Source of the DNA: Poriferisodalis sp965204195
GTDB taxonomy: Bacteria > Actinomycetota > Acidimicrobiia > Acidimicrobiales > Poriferisodalaceae
Length of the DNA: 64,000 bases
Direction: 5' to 3'
Assembly: GCF_965204195.1 (NCBI RefSeq)
Contig: NZ_OZ241975.1
Span: 1,116,001 to 1,180,000, forward strand
The translations under genes were made by a program, and so were the position numbers. The notes under the pieces are model-generated. The model searched no databases, had not been told where the DNA came from, and saw only the letters and a list, made by a program, of their open reading frames with translations. Positions 7,568 through 17,363 of this stretch are shown here, piece by piece; position 1 is the stretch's first letter, and every line of letters begins with the position of its first letter.

Positions 7568-9733
7568 GTGTTGCAGCGCGCAACCGCAAGCCTTCGCCGA
7601 CTGGCGAGCGTGGTCGTGGCGTGCGCCACGGCGGCATCAGCGCTGACGGCGGGGTCCATGGCCTTCATGGCGACACCGGCTGGAGCGCAGGTCAGTGCCG
7701 AGCTGGCGCCCGACGTCATCAGCGTGCACGGACGGGGCTGGGGCCACGGCACCGGCATGAGCCAGTGGGGAGCGTTCGGGTACGCGACCGAGCACCGCTG
7801 GGACGGCGAGCGCATCGTTTCGCACTACTACGGGTCGACATCGCACGGACCCACCTCGATAGCCGACGTGGCGGACCAGGACATCTGGGTACACCTGACC
7901 CAGAACGACCGCCGCCACCTGCTGCTGACCTCTGGCGCAAGCTTCACCGTCGCCGGGCAGGCCTTCGATGCGGGAGCGATAGCGCGTATCGGCGTGAGCA
8001 ACGGCTCGTTCTGGGTCCGCTCGACGACTGGGTGCGCTCAGCACGGCATCTCGATCAACGATGCCCTGTCCTCGTCGAATCGACGCGGCAACCGGTACAT
8101 CGAGGCGCTGCCGAGCAGCGACGACTACAAGGCTGACGACACGTCTGCGATGCTGACGGTGATCTACTGCGTTGGCGATAACTCCGATGTCGAGTCGATG
8201 CGCATCGCGTACCGCGGGGCAGTAGGCATCGTTGATCAAGGCGGCCCCTTCACGTTCAACCGGCTGCCGCTCGAGCAATACCTGCGGGGCGTCGTGCCGC
8301 ACGAGAGCGTCCCCGAATGGGGCGCCGCCAAGGACGGCTTGGGCATCGGAGCACTCGAAGCGCAAGCCGTCGCCGCACGGTCCTACGTGCTGGCGCTCGC
8401 GGCGGCTCGTGAGACGCGCCGCTTCACCGATACGTGCGATGTCACTGCCTGTCAGGTGTACAAAGGCGCAGCGCGTAATGGTCAGCCGCTTGACCACGGT
8501 GCTCGCTACGTTCATGCAAACACCGCGATCGGGAACACCGCCGGGCGAGTCGTGCAGCGAGCCGACGGCGTGATCGCCCTCACCGAGTACCACGCCTCGA
8601 GCGGAGGATGGACCGCCGATTTGGATGAGGGTTCCCATTTCGGCAGTGTCGAGGACCTCGGCGACAGTGTCGACGGCAACAGGTGGCACACGTGGCAGAG
8701 CACCCTGCGGCGGGCAGACATCGAAGCAGCGTTTCCCCGCATCGGAAAGCTGGTGTGCATCGAGGTCACCAAGCGCAACGGCAACGGCGCCTGGGGCGGG
8801 CGGGTCCGCGGCGTGAGGATCGTGGGAACTGCGGGCGTCTGGGAGCAGAGCTGGATCAGGTGGGCGCACGACTCCTTCCGCAAGGCCTTCTCCCTGCGGT
8901 CGGACTGGTACCGCTTCCCGCAGTTCCCCGACGGCCAGCCCTGCAAGCAGCCTGCGCCTGGCACCCTGGATCCGCCGTCAGACACAGACAGCCCTGGCTT
9001 GTGGGTGCTGAAATCCGACGGCACCGTCTTCGCCGACGGGTCGGCACGGCATCTGGGCAACGGAATCCTGCCGTCGTCGGACCGGTTTACGGCCATGGCC
9101 GCGCATCCGGACGGGGACGGATACTGGCTTGCGACTTCCGGCGGCGATGTCCAGTCCTTCGGCGACGCCGACTATCACGGGAACGCGGTCGGCACCGGGG
9201 GAGCCGAGCCCGTCGTGGCGATGGCTGCGCATCCGGGCGGGGAAGGGTACTGGCTCGCGACCCGCCAGGGCAACGTGTTCGCCTTCGGAACGGCCGGGCA
9301 CTGGGGAGCGATAGCGCACCTGCGCCTGGATGTAGACGTGGTCGACATCGAGTCGTCGCCCAGCGGCGACGGTTACTGGCTGGCGCTCGAGGACGGACGT
9401 GTCCTGGCATTCGGCGACGCACGCGATCTCGGATGCGGACCGCTGCTGCACTCCGGCACGGCCGGCATCGGTCTCGCGGCCACGCCGGACGGCGACGGCT
9501 ACTGGCTCGCCGGCGCCGATACGGCAGTGCACGCCATCGGCGCGGCAGACCATCACGGCGATCGCGCCGACCGTCAGAACCGGCTGCGCGCCGTCGGGTT
9601 CGCTGCCACGGCCAGTGGCGACGGCTACTGGCTGGTGTGGAGCGACGGCACCAGCTTCAACCGCGGGGACGCACCCGACTACCGCACCTCCCGGGCGGGA
9701 GTCGGCGTTGTCGCTGCCGAATCCGTGCGTTGA
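7568..9733 (+). CDS. Secreted SpoIID/LytB-domain protein with GDGYWL repeats
   Basis: The start is uncertain: GTG at 7568 has GGGA 7 bases upstream, and GTG at 7553 is possible. The N-terminus is a signal peptide (RLASVVVACATAASALTAGS, cleavage near GAQ). An SpoIID-like domain follows, with HGRGWGHGTGMSQWGAFGYA early, then LPLEQYLRGVVPHESVPEWG, AQAVAARSYVLA and the HASSGGWTADLDEG strand. Proteins of this domain bind or modify cell-wall glycan. The last 230 residues contain about five repeats with the core GDGYWLA followed by FGDA, a beta-propeller-like pattern common in secreted Acidimicrobiia proteins. No partner gene is obvious; it sits between gmd and a glycosyltransferase. Confidence 0.87.
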   Translation: MLQRATASLRRLASVVVACATAASALTAGSMAFMATPAGAQVSAELAPDVISVHGRGWGHGTGMSQWGAFGYATEHRWDGERIVSHYYGSTSHGPTSIADVADQDIWVHLTQNDRRHLLLTSGASFTVAGQAFDAGAIARIGVSNGSFWVRSTTGCAQHGISINDALSSSNRRGNRYIEALPSSDDYKADDTSAMLTVIYCVGDNSDVESMRIAYRGAVGIVDQGGPFTFNRLPLEQYLRGVVPHESVPEWGAAKDGLGIGALEAQAVAARSYVLALAAARETRRFTDTCDVTACQVYKGAARNGQPLDHGARYVHANTAIGNTAGRVVQRADGVIALTEYHASSGGWTADLDEGSHFGSVEDLGDSVDGNRWHTWQSTLRRADIEAAFPRIGKLVCIEVTKRNGNGAWGGRVRGVRIVGTAGVWEQSWIRWAHDSFRKAFSLRSDWYRFPQFPDGQPCKQPAPGTLDPPSDTDSPGLWVLKSDGTVFADGSARHLGNGILPSSDRFTAMAAHPDGDGYWLATSGGDVQSFGDADYHGNAVGTGGAEPVVAMAAHPGGEGYWLATRQGNVFAFGTAGHWGAIAHLRLDVDVVDIESSPSGDGYWLALEDGRVLAFGDARDLGCGPLLHSGTAGIGLAATPDGDGYWLAGADTAVHAIGAADHHGDRADRQNRLRAVGFAATASGDGYWLVWSDGTSFNRGDAPDYRTSRAGVGVVAAESVR

Positions 9734-9759
9734 GAGACTGAGCGCGGAGTGACCTGGCC

Positions 9760-12700
9760 GTGAGTTCGCCGCCATCGGAGGAGCTGTCGCCATCCGCTGA
9801 GGCGGAACCAGCCGTTCTGGCGCCTCCGCCTGCGGTTGCTGCCATCGTCACGACGGGCTCGCGGTGGTCCGATACCGAGTCCACCCTGCGGGCGCTCGCC
9901 GCGCAGGACTACCCGCGGCTCGCGGTGCTGGTGCTGTGCGATGCCGAAGGGGAGCAGGGGCTTCGGGTCCGAGAGCTGCTTCCCACCGCCGCTGTGGCGG
10001 ATCCCGTGTCGTCTCGTAGGAGTCGAGGCCGTGGGGCGCAGCGCGGGCGGATGGGCGCTGTCAACAACCGGGGAGCATCGCTGGTCCGGGGGGCCGACTA
10101 CCTCCTCTTCCTGTCCGATCGCGTCGCGCTGGCGCCCGATGCCATCAGCATTCTCGTCGACGATGCCGAGAACGTCCCCGGCCGGATCGTCGGCGTCGCC
10201 GGTCCCAAGCTGCTCGACGCCAGCGACGGTCTGACGCTGCGCGATCTTGGCGGCACCGCTGATCGGCTCGGGGTCCGGATTCCCGTCGCCGGCCAGGACG
10301 AACTCGACCAAGAACAGCACGATGAGGCCCGCGATCTGTTCGTGGCTCCCACTGAGGCGATGCTGGTGCGGGAGGACATCTTCCGCATCGTCGACGGCTT
10401 CGATCCAGCGCTCGAAGGCGACGGCGCCGTTGTCGATCTCTGCTGGCGGATCCAGCTCTCGGGTGCGCGTGTCCGGGTGGTGCCGTCTGCAACCGGGACG
10501 GTGCTTCCCGATACGGCGCCGGCCGCTCACGGGCCCTCGGCGCGCCAGCATGAGCATCGAGCCCGGCTGCGCACCATGGCGAAGTGCTACGGGTGGGTGC
10601 ACCTGCTGCCTGCGGTGGTTCTTGCAGCAGTGCTGGCTGTGGGCGAAGTGCTGCTGGCCGCTCTGCGCGGGCGGTTCGCTCAGGCCTCTGACGTGGCACT
10701 GGCATGGTTGTGGAACGCGCGCCACCTCGGTGGCACGTTCGCACTGCGTGGAGCTGCCAAGCGCTACCGGCGGGTGCGAGATGCCGATCTGCGCCGATTG
10801 CAGCAGGGCGGTTCGGTACGTGTCGCCGACTGGTTCCGCTATCGCCTGAGTCCTGAAGGCGGGCTGGCGGCACGGACCACGATCGACGAGAGCATCCTGG
10901 GCACCTGGCGACGCAATGCGCACCGGACGGTGTGGGTGGTCTGGCTGGCGGTGCTCGGGCTGATTGCCTTCGGCTCACGCCACCTGCTCACCGGCGGCAT
11001 CGGGACATACGGCCAGTTCGCCCACTTCCCCGATGTCGGCACGATGCTCGGGGCGTACCTCGATGGCTGGCGTGACAGCGGGGTCGGTGCAGCCGGCCTC
11101 GGCCCTCCCGCGATGGGCTTGCTGGGCCTCGCTGGTGCTGTGCTGCTTGGAGCTGTCGGGTTTCTGAGGAACATCGCCATCTGGGGCCTCGTGCTCGCGG
11201 GCCCCGTCGGCATCTGGCGGTTGTGCGCCACTGGTTCGAGTGGAGACGGGCCGAGCCGCAATGGCCGGCTGGTCGCCCTCGTGCTCTACGCCGTGTGCCC
11301 GTTGCCGTACAACGCGCTGGCGGCCGGCCGCTGGGACGTGCTGCTGGCATACGGAACTGCACCTGCGATCGTGCTGCTCACCAGCCGCCTGGTGGGCACT
11401 TCGGCTGCTCGTCTGCCACGCGACGGCTCTCGGCGTGGCACCGCCGCCAGGCTGGCTTCGCTCGCTTTGCTCCTTGCTGTTGCGGCGGCCTTCGAGCCGT
11501 TCATCGTCGTGCTGGCCGCCGCGGCGGGGGTGACGCTCACCATTGTCGAGCTGGTGCGCCGTGGGGCGCGCCGCGAACCGCTCGGTGCGCCGATCGCCGG
11601 ATTGCTGCGGGTGACTGTGGCCGTGGTGCTTGCGGCGGTGGCGCATCTTCCCTGGCTGTTCGAGTTCGGTTCATTGCGTGCCTTGGTTGACGTTTCGCTC
11701 GGCGGCCCCACCTCGTCGACACCGTCGTCGCTGGCAGAGCTGTTGCGGTTCCAGACCGGCCCGCTCGGCAACCTGCCGCTCAGTTGGGGTCTGCTGGTTG
11801 CTGCGATCGTGCCGCTGCTGGTGGGGAGCGGGGGCCGGCTGTGGTTGGCGGTGCGCGGCTGGCTGGTAGCGCTGGCTGGCTTCGCGTTCGCATGGATCGT
11901 CGTGGCCGGCTGGGCCGACGAGCTGATCAGCGGCGCAACGCCGGGGCTCTCGCTCGCCGAAGTGTCCCTGGTATTCGGGGCCGTCGGCCTGTGCTGGGCC
12001 GCCGCAGCAGGGCCCGCAGCGCTGGCGACCGCGGATGGAGTCGCGCCGCCCCGGATCCGCAGTGCCATGGTCTTGCTGAGCGGCATCGCGGTGGGTGCCA
12101 TGGTGCTCCCGACTGCATGGGCGTCGATCGACGGCGATTGGTCGGCGCCGAGCTTCGACCACCGGGTCCCGCTGGGGCTGGTCGATGACCGGGACGTCGG
12201 GCCTGACTACCGGGTGCTCTGGCTCGGCGCCCCCGAGGTCCTGCCGTTGCGCGGCACTGACCTCGGCGTGGAGGGACTCGCCATGGGGGTGTCGGTGCGG
12301 GGGTATCCCGACATCCGGCACTCGTGGGCCACACCGCAGGCACCCGGCGATGAACGCCTGGAAAGTGCCGTACGGATGGGGCTGGCGGGCGACACGCTGC
12401 GATTGGGACGGCTGCTGGGTTCCTTCGGCGTCAGGTATGTCGTGGTAGTGGAACGCTCTGGACCGTCGTACACCGAGGGCTGGGACCGACCGGTGTCCGC
12501 GGCGGTCTCCGAGGCGCTCGCCTCGCAGATCGATCTGCGCCCGCTGGCGGCGGACCCCTCGGTGCAGGTGTTCCGCAACGAGGCGTGGTGGTCGTCGCGG
12601 TCACAGTTCTCCCGGCCGATCCAGGCCGACTTCGCCGCGGACCCGGTGGATCTCGTGGTGAGCGACTTGACCGACGGCATCGGCGTGCTCACGGATTACC

Positions 12701-13080
12701 GGTCGGCGACGAGCCAGTTCGGACCGGTGGGTACCGGCACGTTGCTGGTCGCCGAGTCCTACGATCCGGGCTGGCGACTCCATATCGGCAATGCGGGCAA
12801 CGCAGACAATGCGGGCCCTACGGCAGTCGAGCCAGCACCTGCGCTGGGCTGGGCGATGCGATTCGATCCGCCCCAAGCTGGCCAGGCTGAGCTGCGCTTC
12901 GAGCGTTCGGCCGCGGTGTCCAACCGGATTGCTGCGCAGGTGCTGATCTTGCTGGCGTTGATCTGGGTGGCAATCGGCCAGCCCACCCCGCTCGCCGACC
13001 GAATCTCCAGGCTCATGAAGAGGGCAGTGCGGGGGTCGCAGCGGCGCGGCGTGCCTGGCGGCACGGCGGTGGACTCATGA
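9760..13080 (+). CDS. Giant membrane glycosyltransferase, N-terminal GT2 domain plus polytopic membrane region
   Basis: The 1106-residue protein starts with GTG at 9760 (GGAG 10 bases upstream). Residues about 25-270 form a family 2 glycosyltransferase fold, seen in AIVTTGSRWSDTESTLRALA, a VAGPKLLD segment and a GFDPALEGDGAVVDLCWRI acceptor segment; the DxD motif is not clear. From about residue 285, ten or more hydrophobic segments follow (for example VVLAAVLAVGEVLLAAL), then an outer C-terminal domain and a last membrane helix near ILLALIWVAIG. The arrangement recalls large actinobacterial envelope transferases that are encoded next to a DUF5719-like secreted gene, as here. Sugar and acceptor are unknown. 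A 59-bp tandem duplication covers the last codons. Confidence 0.82.
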   Translation: MSSPPSEELSPSAEAEPAVLAPPPAVAAIVTTGSRWSDTESTLRALAAQDYPRLAVLVLCDAEGEQGLRVRELLPTAAVADPVSSRRSRGRGAQRGRMGAVNNRGASLVRGADYLLFLSDRVALAPDAISILVDDAENVPGRIVGVAGPKLLDASDGLTLRDLGGTADRLGVRIPVAGQDELDQEQHDEARDLFVAPTEAMLVREDIFRIVDGFDPALEGDGAVVDLCWRIQLSGARVRVVPSATGTVLPDTAPAAHGPSARQHEHRARLRTMAKCYGWVHLLPAVVLAAVLAVGEVLLAALRGRFAQASDVALAWLWNARHLGGTFALRGAAKRYRRVRDADLRRLQQGGSVRVADWFRYRLSPEGGLAARTTIDESILGTWRRNAHRTVWVVWLAVLGLIAFGSRHLLTGGIGTYGQFAHFPDVGTMLGAYLDGWRDSGVGAAGLGPPAMGLLGLAGAVLLGAVGFLRNIAIWGLVLAGPVGIWRLCATGSSGDGPSRNGRLVALVLYAVCPLPYNALAAGRWDVLLAYGTAPAIVLLTSRLVGTSAARLPRDGSRRGTAARLASLALLLAVAAAFEPFIVVLAAAAGVTLTIVELVRRGARREPLGAPIAGLLRVTVAVVLAAVAHLPWLFEFGSLRALVDVSLGGPTSSTPSSLAELLRFQTGPLGNLPLSWGLLVAAIVPLLVGSGGRLWLAVRGWLVALAGFAFAWIVVAGWADELISGATPGLSLAEVSLVFGAVGLCWAAAAGPAALATADGVAPPRIRSAMVLLSGIAVGAMVLPTAWASIDGDWSAPSFDHRVPLGLVDDRDVGPDYRVLWLGAPEVLPLRGTDLGVEGLAMGVSVRGYPDIRHSWATPQAPGDERLESAVRMGLAGDTLRLGRLLGSFGVRYVVVVERSGPSYTEGWDRPVSAAVSEALASQIDLRPLAADPSVQVFRNEAWWSSRSQFSRPIQADFAADPVDLVVSDLTDGIGVLTDYRSATSQFGPVGTGTLLVAESYDPGWRLHIGNAGNADNAGPTAVEPAPALGWAMRFDPPQAGQAELRFERSAAVSNRIAAQVLILLALIWVAIGQPTPLADRISRLMKRAVRGSQRRGVPGGTAVDS

Positions 13081-13149
13081 GGGCAGTGCGGGGGTCGCAG
13101 CGGCGCGGCGTGCCTGGCGGCACGGCGGTGGACTCATGAGGGCAGTGCG
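13021..13149. repeat. Perfect 59-bp tandem duplication with partial third copy
   Basis: Copies at 13021-13079 and 13080-13138 are identical, and the first 11 bases of a third copy follow at 13139-13149. Each begins AGGGCAGTGCGG and ends GTGGACTCATG. The first copy encodes the C-terminus of the glycosyltransferase, whose TGA spans 13078-13080. The second lies between that stop and the next start. The period is not a multiple of three. Identity implies a very recent event or an assembly artefact. Confidence 0.95.
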
Positions 13150-14826
13150 ATGATGGCCGCCATCAGGTGGCTGCCCCGGCTGCTGATCCCGCTGGCGCTG
13201 GCGGCAGCGCTGGTGATCGACACTCGTGACGACCGGGCACCTACCTCTGTTGCGGTCGAAGGCCCGCAGGCGCAGGCACAGATCGCGGTGCCACCCCCCG
13301 ATGCGCTGACATCGAGTTGGTTCTGCCCGCTCGTCGGCATGCGTGGACCAGTTCAGAGCTTCGGAGAGGTCACCACAGAGGTGCTGCTCACGAACATGAC
13401 GGCCGAGGCGGCATCGGTGTCGGTCGAGTTCCGTGGACGCACAACGGGTCGGCAGTATGTGATGGCCGACGTTGCGCCGCATAGCACCGGGGTAGTCAGC
13501 ACCTCTGACTACGTGCGTGATGAGGTCATCGGCGCCCTGGTGGAGGCTTCGTCGGGCGGGCTGGCAGTGACGCGCAGGTTTGTCTCGCCGCTCGGCATCG
13601 ACGAGGCTCGCTGTTCGAGCGCGCTCGCTCCGGATTGGTACGTGCCCGTCGGCGATACGCAGACCGACGCGCTGGCGGTGCTGGCCATCATGAATCCACT
13701 GCCCCGCGATGCAATCGTCGATGTCACGTTTGCTTCCGAAGCAGAGTTCGGCCCGTTTGTGGCGCCGGAGTTGACCGGGGTCGTGGTGCCGGCGTGGAGC
13801 ACTGTCGCCGTTGACATCGGCGAGCATGCGCGCCGTCGAGATGTCGTGGCGGCATCTGTCCGGGCCCGCGCCGGGCGCATCGCCGTGGACTCGTTCCTGG
13901 CGTACGACGGGAGCGTCGGCCGCCGCGGCTTGGCCGCGGAATTGGCGTCAGTGGCCACCGGCGAGCGCTGGCTCGTACCGGTCCCCGGCATCGACGATGG
14001 CACGCGGTTGTGGGTGCGGGTCTTCAACCCGTCCGACGATGTGGCGGAAGTCACGGCGTCGATCGTGTCCGACGACCCGCTCAGTGACCGCCTGGCCTTC
14101 GCCGTGGCATCGCATGACGTCATGGAGTTGAAGGTCGCCTCGCCCGGTGAGCTGGCACCGGGACTGGAAACGCTCCTCGCCGCTCCCGGAGTCCCCTTCG
14201 GCGTGTCGGTGGCGTCGCAGAATGACATTCCCATCGTCGTATGGGCAGAAACGCTGGTCGGCAGCGCGGCGAGTCCGCTCACCGACATCACGGCCGACCC
14301 GGAACCTGCCTCCGCAGTCGAGCCGGAGGCCGAATCCGTCACGGTGGTTGCCCAGGCAGGCGGCTCAACGGGCGCCGCCGCATCCGGCAGCGCTGACGGA
14401 GCCGTCGATGAGCCGGCAGTCGAGGCCCACCCGCCAGTGCTGCGAGCGCGGTCGGGCTTGGCGTTCGTGCCGGGCGTCGTCCAGACCGGTGACCGGTGGC
14501 TGGTCGTCATTGCGCCGCAATCCGGTGGCGAGGCATTTGTGACGATCATGACGGACCCGTTCGCGCCGTCCGACACCGATGCCTCCGATGGCGACGCTTC
14601 AGCTGTCTCGGCAGGCGGCGACGGCCGGGTGGTGGTCGCAACGCTGGGCCGAGAAACGGTCGCGGTCATCGACGTGCCCGCATCGGGCGTGGTCACTCAC
14701 CGGTTGGCGAGCGGCACAGCCCGCCTCCTCGTGTCCGACACGCCGTTCGCGGCGCTGCTGTGGCAGGCACGAGTGTCCGATGCAGGCCTGAGCGTGGCGC
14801 ATCCGGTGGCCTGGGTGAGCGGCTGA
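13150..14826 (+). CDS. Secreted/anchored protein of unknown function, DUF5719-like
   Basis: The start is ATG 13150 (or 13153). The N-terminus has one hydrophobic segment, WLPRLLIPLALAAALVID, acting as signal or anchor. The body is rich in beta-strand repeats, with recurrent phrases such as VLLTNMTAEAASVSVEF, AIMNPLPRDAIVDVTF and VRVFNPSDDVAEVTASI, which look like repeated immunoglobulin-like or beta-sandwich units about 120 residues apart. An acidic Ala/Ser-rich stretch lies around residues 380-430. Family and position next to a giant glycosyltransferase resemble the DUF5719 genes of other actinobacteria; this is from memory and not confirmed. The stop overlaps the next start (TGATG), so it is in one operon with the thioredoxin-like gene. 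Confidence 0.75.
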   Translation: MMAAIRWLPRLLIPLALAAALVIDTRDDRAPTSVAVEGPQAQAQIAVPPPDALTSSWFCPLVGMRGPVQSFGEVTTEVLLTNMTAEAASVSVEFRGRTTGRQYVMADVAPHSTGVVSTSDYVRDEVIGALVEASSGGLAVTRRFVSPLGIDEARCSSALAPDWYVPVGDTQTDALAVLAIMNPLPRDAIVDVTFASEAEFGPFVAPELTGVVVPAWSTVAVDIGEHARRRDVVAASVRARAGRIAVDSFLAYDGSVGRRGLAAELASVATGERWLVPVPGIDDGTRLWVRVFNPSDDVAEVTASIVSDDPLSDRLAFAVASHDVMELKVASPGELAPGLETLLAAPGVPFGVSVASQNDIPIVVWAETLVGSAASPLTDITADPEPASAVEPEAESVTVVAQAGGSTGAAASGSADGAVDEPAVEAHPPVLRARSGLAFVPGVVQTGDRWLVVIAPQSGGEAFVTIMTDPFAPSDTDASDGDASAVSAGGDGRVVVATLGRETVAVIDVPASGVVTHRLASGTARLLVSDTPFAALLWQARVSDAGLSVAHPVAWVSG

Positions 14827-15253
14827 TGGAGCGTCTCGTCATCGCCGCAGCCCTGATCGTGGTCGCGATCGCAATTGCGACACTCGCCCAGCGCCGCCGC
14901 AGTGCATCGGCTACGGCGGTGCCGAGGTCAGAACTGCCCCCTGCCGTCGACCTCGTGGCGGTGGGCATACCCGAAGGCCCGGCGCTGGTTGTCTTCACCG
15001 AAGAGACATGCCGCACTTGCCATGCGGCGCTCGCGGTGGTGCGGGGTCCCGCTGGTGCTGGCCTGCCCGTCGCCGAAGTGCCGTTCGGTGCCGAGCGAGA
15101 GGTGCATCGCCAGCACGGCATCGACACTGTGCCGACCACGGTGGTGACCGAAGTCGACGGGCGCGTGGTGGACGGTTGGGTCGGCAGCGTCGATCTGTCC
15201 GGGTTGGCCGCGGCGCTGGCGCAGGTCGTGCCCCGCGTCGAGCCCCCTCAGAA

Positions 15254-15257
<4 letters not shown>
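14826..15257 (+). CDS. Membrane-anchored thioredoxin-like protein (CRTC)
   Basis: The ATG at 14826 overlaps the upstream stop. The product has 143 residues: an N-terminal membrane helix (LVIAAALIVVAIAIATLA), a short linker and a small thioredoxin fold. The strand ALVVFTEETCRTCHAAL holds the CRTC motif (Cys62, Cys65), and GIDTVPTTVV carries the cis-proline. It should be a thiol-disulfide exchange protein facing the membrane. Being in the same operon as a secreted beta-sandwich protein suggests a role with envelope proteins. The TAG stop overlaps the TAA of the converging ftsH as TTAG at 15254-15257. Confidence 0.82.
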
Positions 15258-17188
<1,931 letters not shown>

Positions 17189-17199
17189 GGGTTCATGCT

Positions 17200-17284
17200 A
17201 AGAGGCTGAGCCGCTATGCGGCGATGCCGCGGCCCGAGCGGCCCGTGAGCACAGTCACACTGGGACTCGGGAACAAGAGCGGGG
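17200..17284. repeat. Dispersed repeat, copy A (intergenic, diverged)
   Basis: This copy lies 11 bases upstream of the ftsH start. It shares AAGAGGCTGAGCC, GGCCCGAGCGGCCCGTGAGC and GAACAAGAGCGGGG with the copies at 24171 and 25417, but carries extra unrelated bases between these blocks. It is the only copy of the family seen outside a coding region. Confidence 0.8.
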
Positions 17285-17351
17285 AACACGGGGCTTGGCA
17301 GTCCCGGACCTCTGTTGGGCGGTCCGCGTCGTCGCCTCTCCCCCCGGCCTC

Positions 17352-17357
17352 TAGCCT
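17352..17357 (+). promoter_or_regulatory. Probable -10 box (TAGCCT) of a leaderless transcript
   Basis: TAGCCT ends 6 bases before the GTG start at 17364 and there is no Shine-Dalgarno sequence, so transcription probably begins at or next to the start codon. No clear -35 box is seen. Confidence 0.45.
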
Positions 17358-17363
17358 GCGCGG

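Noticed and set aside
11286..12101. Long minus-strand open frames opposite the glycosyltransferase gene and other GC-rich genes
   Set aside because: These are antisense shadows due to high GC at third positions; their translations are Arg/Pro/Ala/Ser-rich with no family features.
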